Shown piece by piece: positions 32,904 through 45,554 of a stretch of 64,000 nucleotides of DNA. The stretch covers positions 372,001-436,000 of the forward strand of contig JAWZYV010013163.1 of NCBI GenBank assembly GCA_038373885.1, read 5' to 3'. The stretch's first letter is position 1. Each line of letters begins with the position of its first letter. The notes beneath the pieces were generated by a model. That model saw nothing but the letters and a program-made list of their open reading frames with translations. It made no database searches and had not been told where the DNA came from. This DNA is from Cheiracanthium punctorium (lineage: Eukaryota; Arthropoda; Arachnida; Araneae; Cheiracanthiidae). The position numbers and the translations under genes are program-made.

Positions 32904-33041
32904 TCAGGCTTATTCGTATAAAAGACATAATTTCAACAGACAAAACCCGAAGATTGGATCAGATAGAATGTTACTGAGCTAAGCTAAGCATTGCTTGGTT
33001 CTTGCATCTTCCTTGGTACATAAAAATTTAAACTTCACACT

Positions 33042-33200
33042 ACAGTAGACCCCCTCCCCCTCATAACACGGAAGATATTTTGTTATGGGAATCCGTGCTG
33101 TACGGGTCCTGAGCTATACTCCACCTGGATTGCGGACTCCGCTTATAATCGCTGGAAAAAGTATTTGCACTCCTCAGAAACACAATGATATTTAATGTTG
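33042..33200. repeat. Possible pogo/Tigger-type end remnant
   Basis: 'acagtagaccccctccccct' followed by 'cataacacgg' and 'tccgtgctgtacgggtcc' resembles pogo-like transposon ends (CAGTAGACCCC..). I found no partner end, so this is weak. Confidence 0.25.
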
Positions 33201-33297
33201 CCATTCAAAAGTTATATTAATTAGGAGCTAAAGCGTAATAAAATCAGAAAATATGTTTCAGCTGTATCCTAACTAATATTATAAATGCGAAAGTGAG

Positions 33298-33320
33298 TTT
33301 GTTTGTTTGTTTGTTTGTTT
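33298..33320. repeat. (GTTT)n microsatellite
   Basis: Five to six GTTT units near the left end of the Helitron-like element. Confidence 0.9.
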
Positions 33321-34351
33321 ATGACGCTATCACGCCTAAACTGCTGAATCGATTAGGATGCATTTTGGTTTAGATATAGATGGGACCCTGGAGATGGTTA
33401 TAGGCTACTTAGAATTTTAGATTTTTAATTACTTTTTTAATTATTAATTAAAAACCGTTTTTACGTTGCCATGCTTGGCGAGTTTCGCCCGTATCATATG
33501 ATCCATGTTTTGAGCTAACAAGAATGCTATTACTTCAATAAAGAAGCACGCGCATCTGAAAAACATTAAATAATACGGAAATTATGCCAGTTTTATACCA
33601 AATATATCTATCTCTAATAATAAAAATGAATGTCCTCCATACAAATCTACAAAAAGCAGATCTTTGAAAATTTGAGCATGCCTGGACGCATGACTTCGGT
33701 AAAGTGTACCTGAGGCTCGGAAATTTTAATTACTTTTCTAACTATTAATTAAAAACCGTTTTATCACCCGAACAAAATGATTTATACTTTTGAAATAAAG
33801 CAGAAATTCTATTTGCAAAATCACATGCATTTGGAAAACATAAATAATATGGAAATTATGTTGATTTTACGCCAAATCAAAAAGCATAAATAAAGAAAAC
33901 TGTACTTACGTATTATCCCGACGATCCGCCAAGACGAGCGATTTTTTGCCGAGATAAATGCCGGGCCCATGAAATTATTAATGGTTTTGAATACGTTTGG
34001 CAACTCATTTGACGAAAAAACAGTTTGGCGGGAATGACCGCCCGGATAATAGGTAAGTACCAAGAAAAGTCCAGATGTGTTTCTTAAAGTTCGTAAATTT
34101 TCAAATCCTACCAATAATATAAATGTGTACGTTTATCTGTTTCGATGTTTTGGACTGAATCACACAAAAATGGTTGGAAAAATTTGTAATGAAGATAGTT
34201 TATGCCCTGGATTAACATACAGGCAACCTTTCAAGCATATAGCATAAATAATTCTTTTACAAAGACACTCAAAATAATGCTAACGCATTGCGCTCTATGG
34301 AAATTTTGTAGCTACTAAACCGATTTTAAAACTTTCTTCACTGATTGAAAT

Positions 34352-34431
34352 TCCTAGGCCTATATGGTCCTAGGCCTATATGGTCCTAAGCCTATATGGT
34401 CCTAGGCTTATAGGGTCCTAGGCGTATATGA
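34352..34431. repeat. 16-bp minisatellite x5
   Basis: Five units of TCCTAGGCCTATATGG with 0-3 changes each fill 80 bp exactly. Each unit contains the CCTAGG palindrome. Confidence 0.95.
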
Positions 34432-34605
34432 AGAATAACTGTGTGTGGAATTTTCTAAGGTATCCTAGGTATTTTCGCGAGTTTTTTGAAAAAAACACGG
34501 AAAACTGCGAGCGGCTAGGTCGACAGGCGCGACCGGGGTTTGAACCTGGCACCTCCCACCTTCAAGTTTTGAGAGCAGAACCTCTTAGACACTGGGGGGA
34601 CCCTG
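34432..34605 (-). repeat. tRNA-derived SINE, copy A
   Basis: On the minus strand, a tRNA-like head (B box GGTTCAAACCC) is followed by a body 'gtcgacctagccgctcgcag', 'ttttccgtg'. The same body (gtaggtcgacggacgcgc, acggaaaactcc) occurs in the SINE copies at 49580 and 58735. It inserted into the tandem array of the Helitron-like element. Confidence 0.6.
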
Positions 34606-35218
34606 AGTGTTATAGGCTACCTTTTATGCATATATCACAAATAGTTCTTTTACAGGGATACTCATAAGAAATACATTACGCTCTATGTGTATCTCTGTAA
34701 GTACTGAACCGATTCCAAAACTTTTTTCACTGATAGTAAGCTGCACTATTCTTGAGTATTATAGGCTAAAATTCATGCATGTAGCGCAAATAGTTCCTTT
34801 ACAGGAACACTCAAAATAATACTAATACATTACGCTCTATGGGTATCTCTGTAACTATAGAACCGATTCTAAAACTTTTTCGCTAATAGAAAGCTGCACT
34901 ATTCCTAATTAACATAGGCTAAAATTCATGTATACAGCATAAATATTTCGTTTACAAGAACACTCAAAACAGTTCGCAAATGCTGTCGTAACTGTCGCTA
35001 TTCGCCAAATGCCTGAAAAAAATCTAAATTTAGTATACTCTCTTATTTTAACGGAAGTATACTACCATGCATTATACTTCATTTAAAATAAGTAAAAAGC
35101 AAATAATATTTAAATGCAGTTTCTTTAGTCGCAAACATATTTGTTTTTCACACATGCTTTGTTTCTCTCGGGACCTAATTCTAAAGCCGACGCGGACGAA
35201 GTCGCGGGTAGCCGCTAG

Positions 35219-36150
35219 TTTTTAATAATGTAAAACCTATTGGACACCTTGCGAATTTGCCACCCATGGCGATTTTTCATTATTTGGCGACTTGCGTACA
35301 TGTAAAGTTAATAAAAGCTACGGAACAGATAGAATAGCCTGCCACCCATGGCGACTTTTTATTATTTGGCGATTTACACATGCTCACAACCTATATTTAC
35401 TGTTCATTTAAGGTTACCGGAAAACCGTTATCCATATTTTCATTTACATAATCGTTTGCAGATTGGCGTACTTAACACCACGAATTATACCATCTCGTCG
35501 CGCTAGCAAATATCCAAAGTGCACTATAACTGCTATAATGGCATAGTTAACGCCGCCAAATATTTCTACTGGTCGCAAATAATCCAGCTGGACGAGAACC
35601 GGCTTTAAAATAATCTGCATTTTAATTATTTTTCATTTCAAGATAATAGTTATTCTGTTTTGGAAAAACGAATAATTGCTAATTCTAAACTCCTGTTGTC
35701 TAAGCGAACTTACTATTTGAAAATTGTCAACTTTGTGTAACACATTTTGAGTTACTTATTTCATATAGTTTTTATTTTGGCGTAAAATGGGCGTAATTCT
35801 AACTCATGTTTGTAAATTTCACGCGATTCTAGATGCTTAGAAACGCTTTGTTGCAAAGGAATGAATGATTTTATGCCAAATCTGGCAACCATTCGGTTTA
35901 TTTTTTCAGTTGTTTATTAATTTCTTCTAAAATAATTCGATTTTAGAAATTTAAATCAGCTTAGCAGGTTCCTCGGAATTTTTCGAAACTGTGGGCACCT
36001 TAGTCGAAACTAAAATCCCCACGGTTTAGGAGGAGATACGCTGACAAGCTTTGACAGCGCCAGCGGCGGCGGCGACAGCGGCCTTTACTTTTCTTTAGAA
36101 TAGAGAGAAATATAAATTACATAGGATATTGTTATGTACGGAATAGCACA
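35219..36150. other. AT-rich DNA, one GC-rich patch
   Basis: A CGG-rich patch lies at 36055-36085. 'tgccacccatggcgattttt' occurs twice (35260, 35340), a short local duplication. No gene was seen. Confidence 0.5.
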
Positions 36151-36478
36151 TCAGGCAAGTGACCTCCACGGCTTTGCTGGCACATACGCACTGTTTTGTC
36201 GAAATTTTATGACCATTTTGAATAACCGTGGCTGAATTTCATTGATGCATCGTTGAATCTTCCGCTCATCCTCCTTCGATGCACGGGTGGATGTGGGCTT
36301 ATTAACATTAACCTTTGACTTCAAATAACCCCATAGAAAGACATCAAATGGTGTTAAATCACTTTAAAATAATCTTTCTCTTTCATTCAACAACAACTTC
36401 ATCATGAATCAAATTTTCGTTATTTTTGAAATATTGTTCTACAACGAAAACGCGTTGTTCATTCGGGTTGTTCTCCAT
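36151..36478 (-). pseudogene. Mariner-type transposase with the middle deleted
   Basis: Two coding ends on the minus strand. Start (36383-36478): MENNPNEQRVFVVEQYFKNN, 31 codons then a stop; this resembles the N-terminal helix-turn-helix (DUF4817-like) of arthropod transposases. End (36151-36363): SDLTPFDVFLWGYLKSKV then NVNKP and a basic tail to a TGA, matching the 'LTPxDFFLWGYLK' C-terminal block of IS630/Tc1-mariner-type transposases. The ~200 residues normally between them, with the first two catalytic Asp, are missing. This is the usual route from an autonomous element to a MITE. I could not find its terminal repeats. Confidence 0.8.
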
Positions 36479-37675
36479 TTCTAGTGACCTTAAGCTGTCA
36501 GCTGTCAAATTGTTTTCTTATCTTTGGTTGCCAATATTAAATTAATTAATTTTCTATCGTAAATCTTGCGAAAATTTAGGACACCGTTTATAATATCAAT
36601 GAATTATATAACCGAAAAACGATTAAGCGTAAAATGCTGAAATTTTTTTTTTTCGAGTTTTGCTGTAACGTATAGTTTTCCTTTTGATTGCAATCGTGAA
36701 GCTGAATATGCAAAATTATAAATTCTGGACTAGAACGTGTTTTGTCCAATATAATAGACAGTCAAGCAGCAAGTCCATGGAGAGTCATTCAAGTTCATGG
36801 AGAGAACTGCCGCATTCCTTGGCGACTTAAAAACAAGTTTTTAAAACAGATCCCAGCTTGGCGATATCTTCTTTTTCGGCGAGAAATCTCCAAATTTAAT
36901 TTTATTAAAATAGACCTACCTCTACAAGAAAGTCATATTCATATGGTTTCCACGTCAAATTTATTTAAGTAAAATAACTCTGTTGTGCATGTATTAGTTG
37001 TCTGAGATGTCTACAGTAAACTTGCCATTCTACGCACGAAACTGTTTCAAAGTACAGTTAAACGCATCATGTGAATCCAAGACTCTCTCTCGTCTCGCGT
37101 CCATCCCTACTCTTCTCCAAGAAAAATACTGTATTGGGTGATAATGTGTTTTACAAATTAATACAGAAATGTTTCTTAATTGCAGCTGCTGTGGGGTAAA
37201 TTTGCCAATGATAGCAACCTGATTTTTTATAGTACGATTGCGTTATTTTTTACATATCCTTGGTTACAATAATAACAATGGTTTTCTTTTTATGTGCGAT
37301 AAACGCACCATGTGTTGTAAATTCGGTATTTTAAAGCTGTGAAAAGATCCGAAGGATCTTGCATTTTCGCGTGTGCAGTGTTATGTTGTAATCTAGCTAT
37401 TGCGTGCCATACGTAACCAACAACAAATGTGCTTGCTTCATTCGACGTCACTGAACTATTAACTTGGATTTTCGCACTATTGTTATTACGCTAATGTTTG
37501 CATCTAGTTGTTGCCATACGCAGAGTAGAAATACCGTCGATTTTGATATCCATACGTTAGTGTTTTATATAACTATGTATCCTCACGTTAGTGTTTTTAA
37601 TAGCATTTATAAGTGGTATTCAATACATAACTTCTTCTGTTTCTCTAACAGAACAGCAAACTTTCATATTTCTGC
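36479..37675. other. AT-rich DNA without recognisable features
   Basis: No gene was seen. Confidence 0.5.
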
Positions 37676-37775
37676 GCACCAGTAGCCGAAAGGGTGGAGG
37701 TGTTTCCCTCTATCCTTAAATTGTTCGTTCATGCTGTGCTGGATTCGATTCCTATTAACCCCTGAATCTATGTTT
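37676..37775 (+). repeat. tRNA-like SINE head
   Basis: AGTAGCCGAAAGGGTGGAGG fits an A box and GGATTCGATTCC a B box about 50 bp later. There is no acceptor-stem pairing, so it is SINE-like rather than a tRNA gene. Confidence 0.4.
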
Positions 37776-37779
37776 TGGT

Positions 37780-40700
37780 CCAAGTATTTGTACACTGTAA
37801 AATTGGAAAACCCGAAATTATGAACTTAAGCAAATAACGATACAGGTCAAGGCTTAAAACACAGCTACCATACGCATTCTCCAACTTAATAAACTCCAAC
37901 TTAGTTTTATATTCGAAAACGTGATGAGATAAATCGAAACGTAAATTAAAAAAACAATCCGGTAATTAGTGGATATTTTATGAAAAATAAGTATGTAAAT
38001 GTCTCATCAAAAAGGAGAAATAATTTATAAATGACCATGATGTGCATCAGTATAGAAATATAGAAAATATTAAAAATAAACAAAGTTGGATTTTAACTGT
38101 AATGCATTCAACTCAAAATATTGCTTGAGTTTAGACCTTTTTTTACTTTTTTTGGCAGTACACAACTTAAAATTCATGCTTCATATTTTCGTATTAAATC
38201 ATGATTCCCGTGAACCATTTACAACATTGAAATGACAAAACATGTTTGATCCGTGTGAAACAAATCTCGAAACTTTCACAATAACATATTGAGTTTAGTT
38301 TGTGCACTTATTTATTTGCGCTTTTCTCCAGATTATTAAAGAAAGAGGAAATCCCCGTAAACGCTTTAAATGCCTGCACAAATATTTAATTACACATTCA
38401 TTCCCACCATCTTAAAATTTTAAAAAGATGAGCGTTATCTAAGATTCAGGTTAATTAAATTAAGCTTGAATATTTCAGTAACCTCAAACAAACTTGCCAA
38501 GTACGCTACACGGAAGAAAAAAAGAAAAAACAGCAACAAAGGCAAAATTTTTAATTAAACATTTCCCAAGAAAAGTTCCTTAAAACACTCTTAAATTATC
38601 TTCAAAGCAGATATTCTGTGAAGGATGAGACGTTAAACGCACGGGAAAAGAAAAAAAAAATTAGATTGGATAAAGTTTCTGAGAAAGAAAGAAACGTCTG
38701 CGAGCTTGTGTCTTAATCATTGTATTAGAATGAGTTTATAACATTTAAACTTAACACTTTGAGAGCCTTAGAAAATGCGCCCCAAAACAGGAAGACATTT
38801 TCCCTCCACAATAAGTTCAGAGACACGGTTATAAATTTTTGCAAGATTTCACCTAAATATGATGCGAGAAAAGTTCGCTCCATGACCTGGTGAAACTTTG
38901 CTCCAACAGCTACTGCTGAAATTGAATCCTCAACTTAATGTATGTGGAACCATATAGAGGAAGAAATCTGAATTACAAAATAGAAAACATTGAACAATAC
39001 ATAGGTATTTAACTTTTAAATGACAAAGGGGTAGAGCCTGCGGAAGCCTTTGTAAAGTAATAGGAATCTACTCTGATTATTTTTAGCAAGCGGCTAAATA
39101 TGGGTGCGCCAACAGCTGGAATAGACCTGGTGCTACAACATGAAAAATTCGTACATTAGCTACCACGCCGAAAGGTTGCTGTCCAGAAGCTCAAGGAAAT
39201 ACATTTTCAGCTTCTTCACGGATACCATAACGGACGGGCATACTATTCTTCACTGTAATTAGTTGTAACATGCAGCCGTCTATCAATCTATAACTATTCA
39301 AAACTGCGAGCTTTTGTCCGTCTGTCTGTACGACCATCTCCTCCGAAACGGAGGAGAGTTCAGTTTCGGTGAAGGTGTCCCCGGATTCAGAAAATCAGGA
39401 AGAAATCATTTCTCTAACTTAAATTTCGAAAATTGAATTATTTTAGGCGATATTAGTAAAAAACTGAAAAAATGACCAGCATGGATGTTTGGAAATGTTC
39501 GTCAGCATGAAATGATTTAAGCTTTTGAATCAAATCAAAATAGCTATTACAAGCTGGACAAATCACGTGCATTCGAAAATCACCAGTTTTTTAACAAATA
39601 AGAAAAATATGCGAAAGGAATAAGCTACTTAAATCTCACAAATTTCAAATAACCAGCAAGTAAGATCGTTTCAATAACAAGAATTTAAATTTACATATGA
39701 TGCGTTTTTCTGTAAAGAAATAATTAGTTGTAACTGATTTAAAAACTCCAATTTTACATTTTGTCTATCTCTCCAAGCAATGCAGAAGCACGTGTTCCTA
39801 AATGCTATCAGTACATCATGAAAAATTAAAAACTACAAGAATAGGGCAAAATAATAGGAACACTCACTTCGAAATGTGCCATACTTTGACGTCCAGTACT
39901 TGTGTGTCGTACTTTGAATATCCAAGTGTCGCTATAGTGTGCCACATAGTGGGAGTGAAAGGGGAGATATCAGTCGAATATTTTCCGGTGTGAGATTTGT
40001 ATGAGAAAATGATGTATCTAGCAACGCCACATTAAGTTTGACCTGCCCAACGTGCAAAGAGGTACGGTAATTGAAGCTATAACCTTGCTGGAGCTTCCAT
40101 GTCTAGAACAGTCAACGTTATGGCGGATTAAAATATATACAAACATACGGATCGGGGATTCACGCTGTTGTGTCAGCATAACGATGATCATTTTAAACAA
40201 AGGATAAATACTTAGGCAAGAAACGCATTAAGTTCGCTAAATAATTAAAATCAGTCGCATTAATTTCGCTAAATATAATAAGAATTATTCAGCAAGATAT
40301 TGAATATTGAAAGCCTCAGAATGTTCCGTAATTCTCAAATGTTTATTTTTTGCAAGACTGCAAAGTATAGATTTTTGAAAGAGTGTCTGAAATTATTTGA
40401 AGCTTTAACGCAATTTGTTTGATACAAAAGGTTTTTTTACACTTTGGAGTATTAAAAAAGCAGATTTTTATTCATTCCTTTGATTATTTCTTTTCAATTT
40501 TCCGCATCGGAAGTAATACTAGTTTTTATCGTAAAGCCCCCCCCCCTAAAAAAAAAATCAATTTCTAATTTTTATATTATGAGTAAAATGTGGTACTCTG
40601 TGACACAGTTCGTATAAGTAATTCTACCAAGAGATTTTAGTACTTTTGTTCTATTTTTTAATTATAGATCTTTATGTATTTTTTAAATTACTTTTCAGTG

Positions 40701-42470
40701 CGAAATATCAATTATGTACAATTATTTTCCTCTTGGTGTCTCTGACTTTATTTGCCACATATCTGGACTCCAGTTTTCTCTGCAATACACCACAAGTTCT
40801 ATCTTCATGCATTAATTTTGTGCTTCAAGTTTTGAAAACAGAAACTGGACTTTTTTATTCTAATATTTTATTGAAATGTCTTATTTTTTTACAGCAGTAC
40901 ATACTTGAAATTGTAAAATTACAGAAACAACATATTTAACACCTTTCAATAGTTTTCGGAAGTTCAATATTTTTATGAGTGTCACATTAGTGATAAAGAA
41001 AATTTATTTGGGGACATTTTAAATGAATATTCGAATGTTCTCTCTTTTAAATTAGTCCAATCATTCATTTTAAGGATATGAAATCAAAAGCAGGATAAGA
41101 ATTAAGCGACAATAAAAGTTTCTTACATGACTGATAAGATAATATTTATTTAAAACATTGCACCATTTTTCTTTACTAAAATTTATACACAGAAAAATAT
41201 TCGGAACGTGTATCAATAATTGCATTTCTCTCGAATTATCTTTGCTAACCTTATATATTAAAAAAGCTAAGCTATATTAATTAAAACATAATATTTATGT
41301 AGTTGGACATATTTTAATTCATTCTTGATAATCTAATTTTCAAAGGAAGATGCACTACGAGACATGATCATTATCTTTCTGTAATTCAGTTGAAATTTGA
41401 TAATTGAAAGAAACTACACTTTGAAAAGGATTAGATTGAATAAATTTCAATTTTGTCGTCAGTGTGATGCTTTTATATAATGATAACCTAAAACGTAATT
41501 ACCTTATGAAATCCTTTAGAATTATGAAATTCGTGCTTCTACTATAATTTTTCTGGTAAATATATCTCATATTTGTATGACCTTCATTGTATCCTGTTTA
41601 GTCTTTAAAGGATTTTAAAAACAAGAAAAATTAATCATGCCAAACGCATCGATTATAAAACACTTTCCAACACAACAGTTTTTCTGGCGCCCTATTTGAC
41701 GATCACTTTTTATCAGCTTTTATTCATTTCCGAAAAATTTTCTGACTTTATGTGGACTTTAAAAAGACCGTTTCATTTACTAAGCAGACATCAAATCTGT
41801 GTTTATTAATGAAAACTGCGATGTTTGTAATATACCATGAGAGTTTTATCATTTTATCAAACTTCAGAATTTATGAGTTTGTCTTTTGCAATACATAATA
41901 CAGAATATCTCGTAAAGAGAAAAGGGACTTTTCTTTTTAATATATAGTTATTGATAACAACGGTATTAGCTTTAACTACTTATAAAAAAGGACCGTTTCA
42001 CTACGGCCATTACTCAGCACTTTGTCAAGTATGTTCGACTGCCTTTTCTCATGTCACTTACCGAAAGAAGGGTAGCCAAATCCTTCTAAATTCCACTGTG
42101 GCCTCTTTCTACGCAAGAGCAAATATCCTCGACGAATGTTTGTACATCTTAAGGGTATCAGGGGACGGCTAAATCGGGATCACGTGGTATTTGGAAAGAC
42201 AAATGGCCGTCCGGTCGACCCCAAGTCTTTTCGATTAATTTTATCAAAATGTCGTGATCAGAAATCCCCGTGATCGATTGGCGTTGTTACGTTCGTTTGA
42301 AAAACAGACGGAAACACAATGGGAGTTTTGTGGTAATGGTATATAACTCGGGACAGGGTTTTAGGTGTATTAAGGTGACGTACGTTGTCGAGACAGTTCA
42401 TAAATAACTATAATTAATAACGGTGAGTTGGTGTGTATTCTAAAGTTTGTACATTATAAAATATACACAT
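37780..42470. other. 4.7 kb AT-rich DNA without recognisable features
   Basis: I found only a short palindrome (CTCCTCCGAAACGGAGGAG at about 39339) and scattered low-complexity tracts, including a C run at 40537. Open frames up to 97 codons here have AT-driven composition and no motif. No element ends are visible. Confidence 0.5.
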
Positions 42471-42472
42471 TA

Positions 42473-42494
42473 TCTCTACTTATTATAAAAGAAG

Positions 42495-42541
<47 letters not shown>

Positions 42542-44878
42542 TGTGTGGTGTCTGTCTGCAGCGTTACGGACAAACGGCTACACCTAGAAACACCAAATTT
42601 GGTATTCGGGAAGATGTAAATATGTAGTTGTGCACCTCGAAGCGATTTTTTCAAATTCGACCTAGATTTTTTTTTATTTTATGTTTTATGCGATTTTTGG
42701 CATTTTTTCTCACCTAATTCGTAATAACGGCGGAAATTACGCTCGCAGCAAAACGGCATTTGTATCATCGGATAGAGGAGAAAATTTTCTTTTAAAAACA
42801 GTTTGTTCTGAATACTTAACCTGATTTACCGATTTTTAGGAATTTTTTTACTAAACATCTGCTTCGCGATTTTTTTTCGTAAAATAATTTTAAAACTGTC
42901 GCATCTTGAATTCTATCCGTCATAACTTTTAGATATTTTGACAAATCGTGAAACATTCTTTTCTCCCTCTTTTAAAATAAAAACGAAAAAATTATGTAAA
43001 TTAGATGATTTTTTACGAATTTTAATGCAGCCTAATGTTTAGAATTTAATAGCATCAACGCGATCTTACGCCATTCATTACATTGCGATCACAGCACGAG
43101 AATTTATGTTCGGCTGTTGCCACAGAAAGGATTAGAAAAAAGGGTTTTTTCAACCAATCGAGTTTTTAAATGGGATATCAGAATTTCAATTCGCAAGTGA
43201 GGATCTATGACGTCAAATGCTTTAAGATACCTAAAAATTACGCCATAATTTTAACTCATTTATTCCAGCTCTATTTTCAACACAGGGAGACGATATTTTG
43301 ATTAAAATTTACTGTAGAAATAAACTAAGAAATTCACGATTATTATTATTAGAAGTGGTATTTTAATCCGGTGCTTATTTAAAAATTGAAATGTTTTCAC
43401 GGCGCTGAAAATGTTCATTTTAAAAGTTACAAAGTTCGTTTCAAAGCGCGATATATTAAAATTTTTCTATTTATTATTTTTATTTTTGGCATTTAATTTA
43501 GCGCAGGCGTTGCCTAACATACGCATGCAGGTTGCGAGTATAGTTTTATTTTAACGTTGAATTACGTTCCTCCATAAAGGTCACGCAAAGTTTTAATGAT
43601 ACCGTTTGAAAACAATTATGCGAAATATCGAAAGTAACTCCGAAATTAATCTACCGGGGTATCCTTTACGGCAGTCAAACAGTGACGTCATAAATTAAAA
43701 AAAAATGTGTGAAATTTGTAAACTCTGCAACTCTAACGCCCTGTCACAATTAAAATGGGAATAAGTAGCTCCTCGAGATTACACAGTTTGATGTTTTTCA
43801 GGAGAAAGGACTATGGAGGATATAAAAGATATCGCTATTGGATATTTAAAATGGCACCCCTTGGATATTTTCTCCCCACAGTAAGATGAAATGGTTTACG
43901 GCGCTAAATACGCCAATCTTATAAAACTATGTATAAATTAAATATATATGGAGAGTTTCCTTAATGGCAACCATTATGTGAAATGATTATTATTTATGCT
44001 AATGCGTAAATTGCAAAGAATCGCCACAGAATCAAAAGATCCCATTGAGGCCAAATAATCTAAGCTGTTTCTTTTAAGGGAGCCTTGAAGAGGGAGAAGC
44101 GAGTATAGATAGTATTAATGTACGTAATAGGTAGTATTATTAGATTTGTAAAGATAGTATGAATAAATCGCAATGTACCACGTTAATAAATATTTCATGA
44201 AATTAAAAGTGTTTATCCGTTTTCAACGGTTGTCTTACAACCAACTAAACGAAAAGTAATTCTAATTTGCGTTAATATATCCCGCAGTCATTTCAACAGA
44301 GGGGATTACTTGAACTTTTTTAAAAATGAAATTCTGTTTTGTCACATGCAGATATGATTTTAGTAGTAAAATATTCCTTTCTTCCGTATGAAGAGCCGGT
44401 GCGCAGCTATTTTAAAAACATCTCTTGAAAATAGCATAAATGAATTCAGAAGACCTCAAAACGTGTAAATACACCAAAATCTCGAAGTCGAATTTTTTTC
44501 ATGATTGCAATACTTTCCTTATATGGTACATTTTCGGAAAGAAATAAATGGTGCTCCATTTCATGTAGTGTCTTAGGTATTTAATGCTACAACTTGAGCC
44601 TAAAAAACAGTATGATGTAGAAATAAGACATTTTGAAAGCCAGGAGTTCTCTGCAAACTATTAAGCTTTCCACTTTTTTAATAGTGAATGACACTGACGT
44701 AGTTTTTTGAGTCATTATACTGCAATGATCAGGTTAGTACTCATGACACAAACTTTACATTAAGAGTCAAATAATTTTGCTCTTTTTTTTTTTAAATTCC
44801 ACATCACGAATAATTTCGAATTACACATGTAAGGAAAATTTTCGTTTCCTACTGTGCGAAGAACGGGCACGCAGCTAG
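42473..44878 (+). mobile_element. Helitron-like non-autonomous element, copy 2
   Basis: It starts TCTCTACTTATTATAAAAGA after an A and ends GAACGGGCACGCAGCTAG before a T. The stem GTGC...GCAC precedes the CTAG end. The left ~600 bp and right ~450 bp align with copy 1 (25212-26596) read on the minus strand; the middle ~1 kb is extra. A long (GT)n run sits near the left end. No coding capacity. Confidence 0.6.
42501..42537. repeat. (GT)n microsatellite
   Basis: About 18 GT units. Peptides across it (Cys-Val, Thr-His repeats) are artefacts. Confidence 0.95.
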
Positions 44879-44898
44879 TATATATATATATATATATG
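44879..44898. repeat. (TA)n microsatellite
   Basis: It lies exactly between the Helitron-like 3' end and the next MITE. Confidence 0.95.
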
Positions 44899-44900
44899 TA

Positions 44901-45552
44901 CCGGGTATCTCAAAAAGGAATACCTGTTTGTAAAAATGAAAAAAAAAAGAACGAATAGAGCTATGAAAAAATTCTTCCTGTAAACTTTATTATGTTAGTA
45001 CAAAATCTTACCGATAGGCGGTGCTGAGGCAATTGAATTTATCAGCAGTGGTTTGTAATTTGAAGAAAATAATCTCAAATTGTTCTTCATTCATCAAATT
45101 TACATGTCGGAGTCTCAGAATGACACCAGCACACGCTTTCTGTAATGCCTATAACGGAGTGGCTGCATACTCCTCGAAGATTAATCACTGCAGCTCCGCT
45201 AGGAAGGTGCGATTTTGAAAGTAAACCACATTCTTCCAATGCCCCCTTCCAAAAAAAAAAAAAAATCACTCGTATTTAGTTATGAACGGTGATGTTGAGA
45301 ATATGGTCATGTATTTTCCAAACACTGCTGCTAAATACGGTAGAACTTGCACCACCTATCGGTAACATTTCGTATTAACATAATAAAGTGTTAAAAAAAG
45401 AAAAATCCATACACAACAGTCTCGTTTCAAGCGTTTTTTTTATAACTCTAACTTCATTTGTTTTTATTCATATACCAACGATTGCATTTGGTTTTATTCG
45501 TTTGTTTTTTATTTATTCATCCGAAACAGGTACTCCTCTTTGGGACACCCTC
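44901..45552. mobile_element. TA-flanked MITE, 652 bp
   Basis: Left end CCGGGTATCTCAAAAAGG, right end (minus strand) GAGGGTGTCCCAAAGAGG; both continue to a TACCTGTTT block. TA flanks both ends (44899-44900; 45553-45554). A second inverted pair lies inside: 'aaactttattatgtta' with 'cttaccgataggcggtg' at about 44982-45025, matched inverted at 45356-45390. It is non-coding and consistent with a mariner-type MITE. Confidence 0.8.
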
Positions 45553-45554
45553 TA

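Larger units (their letters stand above)
34200..34990. repeat. Tandem array, ~150-bp unit, ~4 units, interrupted
   Basis: Units start near 34205, 34608, 34757 and 34912 with 'ttaacataggctaaaattca'-like DNA. Each continues 'agcataaatagttcttttac', 'cattacgctctatgggtat' and 'ctgaaccgattctaaaactt'. The first gap is stretched by a minisatellite and SINE insertion (34352-34605). Confidence 0.75.
33267..35218 (+). mobile_element. Helitron-like composite element with internal tandem array
   Basis: The left end TCCTAACTAATATTATAAAT is followed by 'gcgaaagtgag', a (GTTT)n run and 'aaactgctgaatcgattagg', a common arthropod repeat start. The right end is GACGCGGACGAAGTCGCGGG then GCCGCTAG|T: a GC-rich hairpin just before CTAG, with A to the left and T to the right of the whole element. 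Helitron-type termini are likely. The start module recurs degenerately near 33600 and 34105. The interior is a tandem array (34200-34990) interrupted by a minisatellite and a SINE. No Rep/helicase is encoded. Confidence 0.5.

Noticed and set aside
40646..40939. 97-codon hydrophobic plus-strand open frame
   Set aside because: The hydrophobicity follows from T-rich DNA, and the start context and surroundings do not support a gene.
42428..42654. Overlapping open frames on both strands
   Set aside because: They cross the (GT)n tract of a Helitron-like element; low-complexity peptide only.
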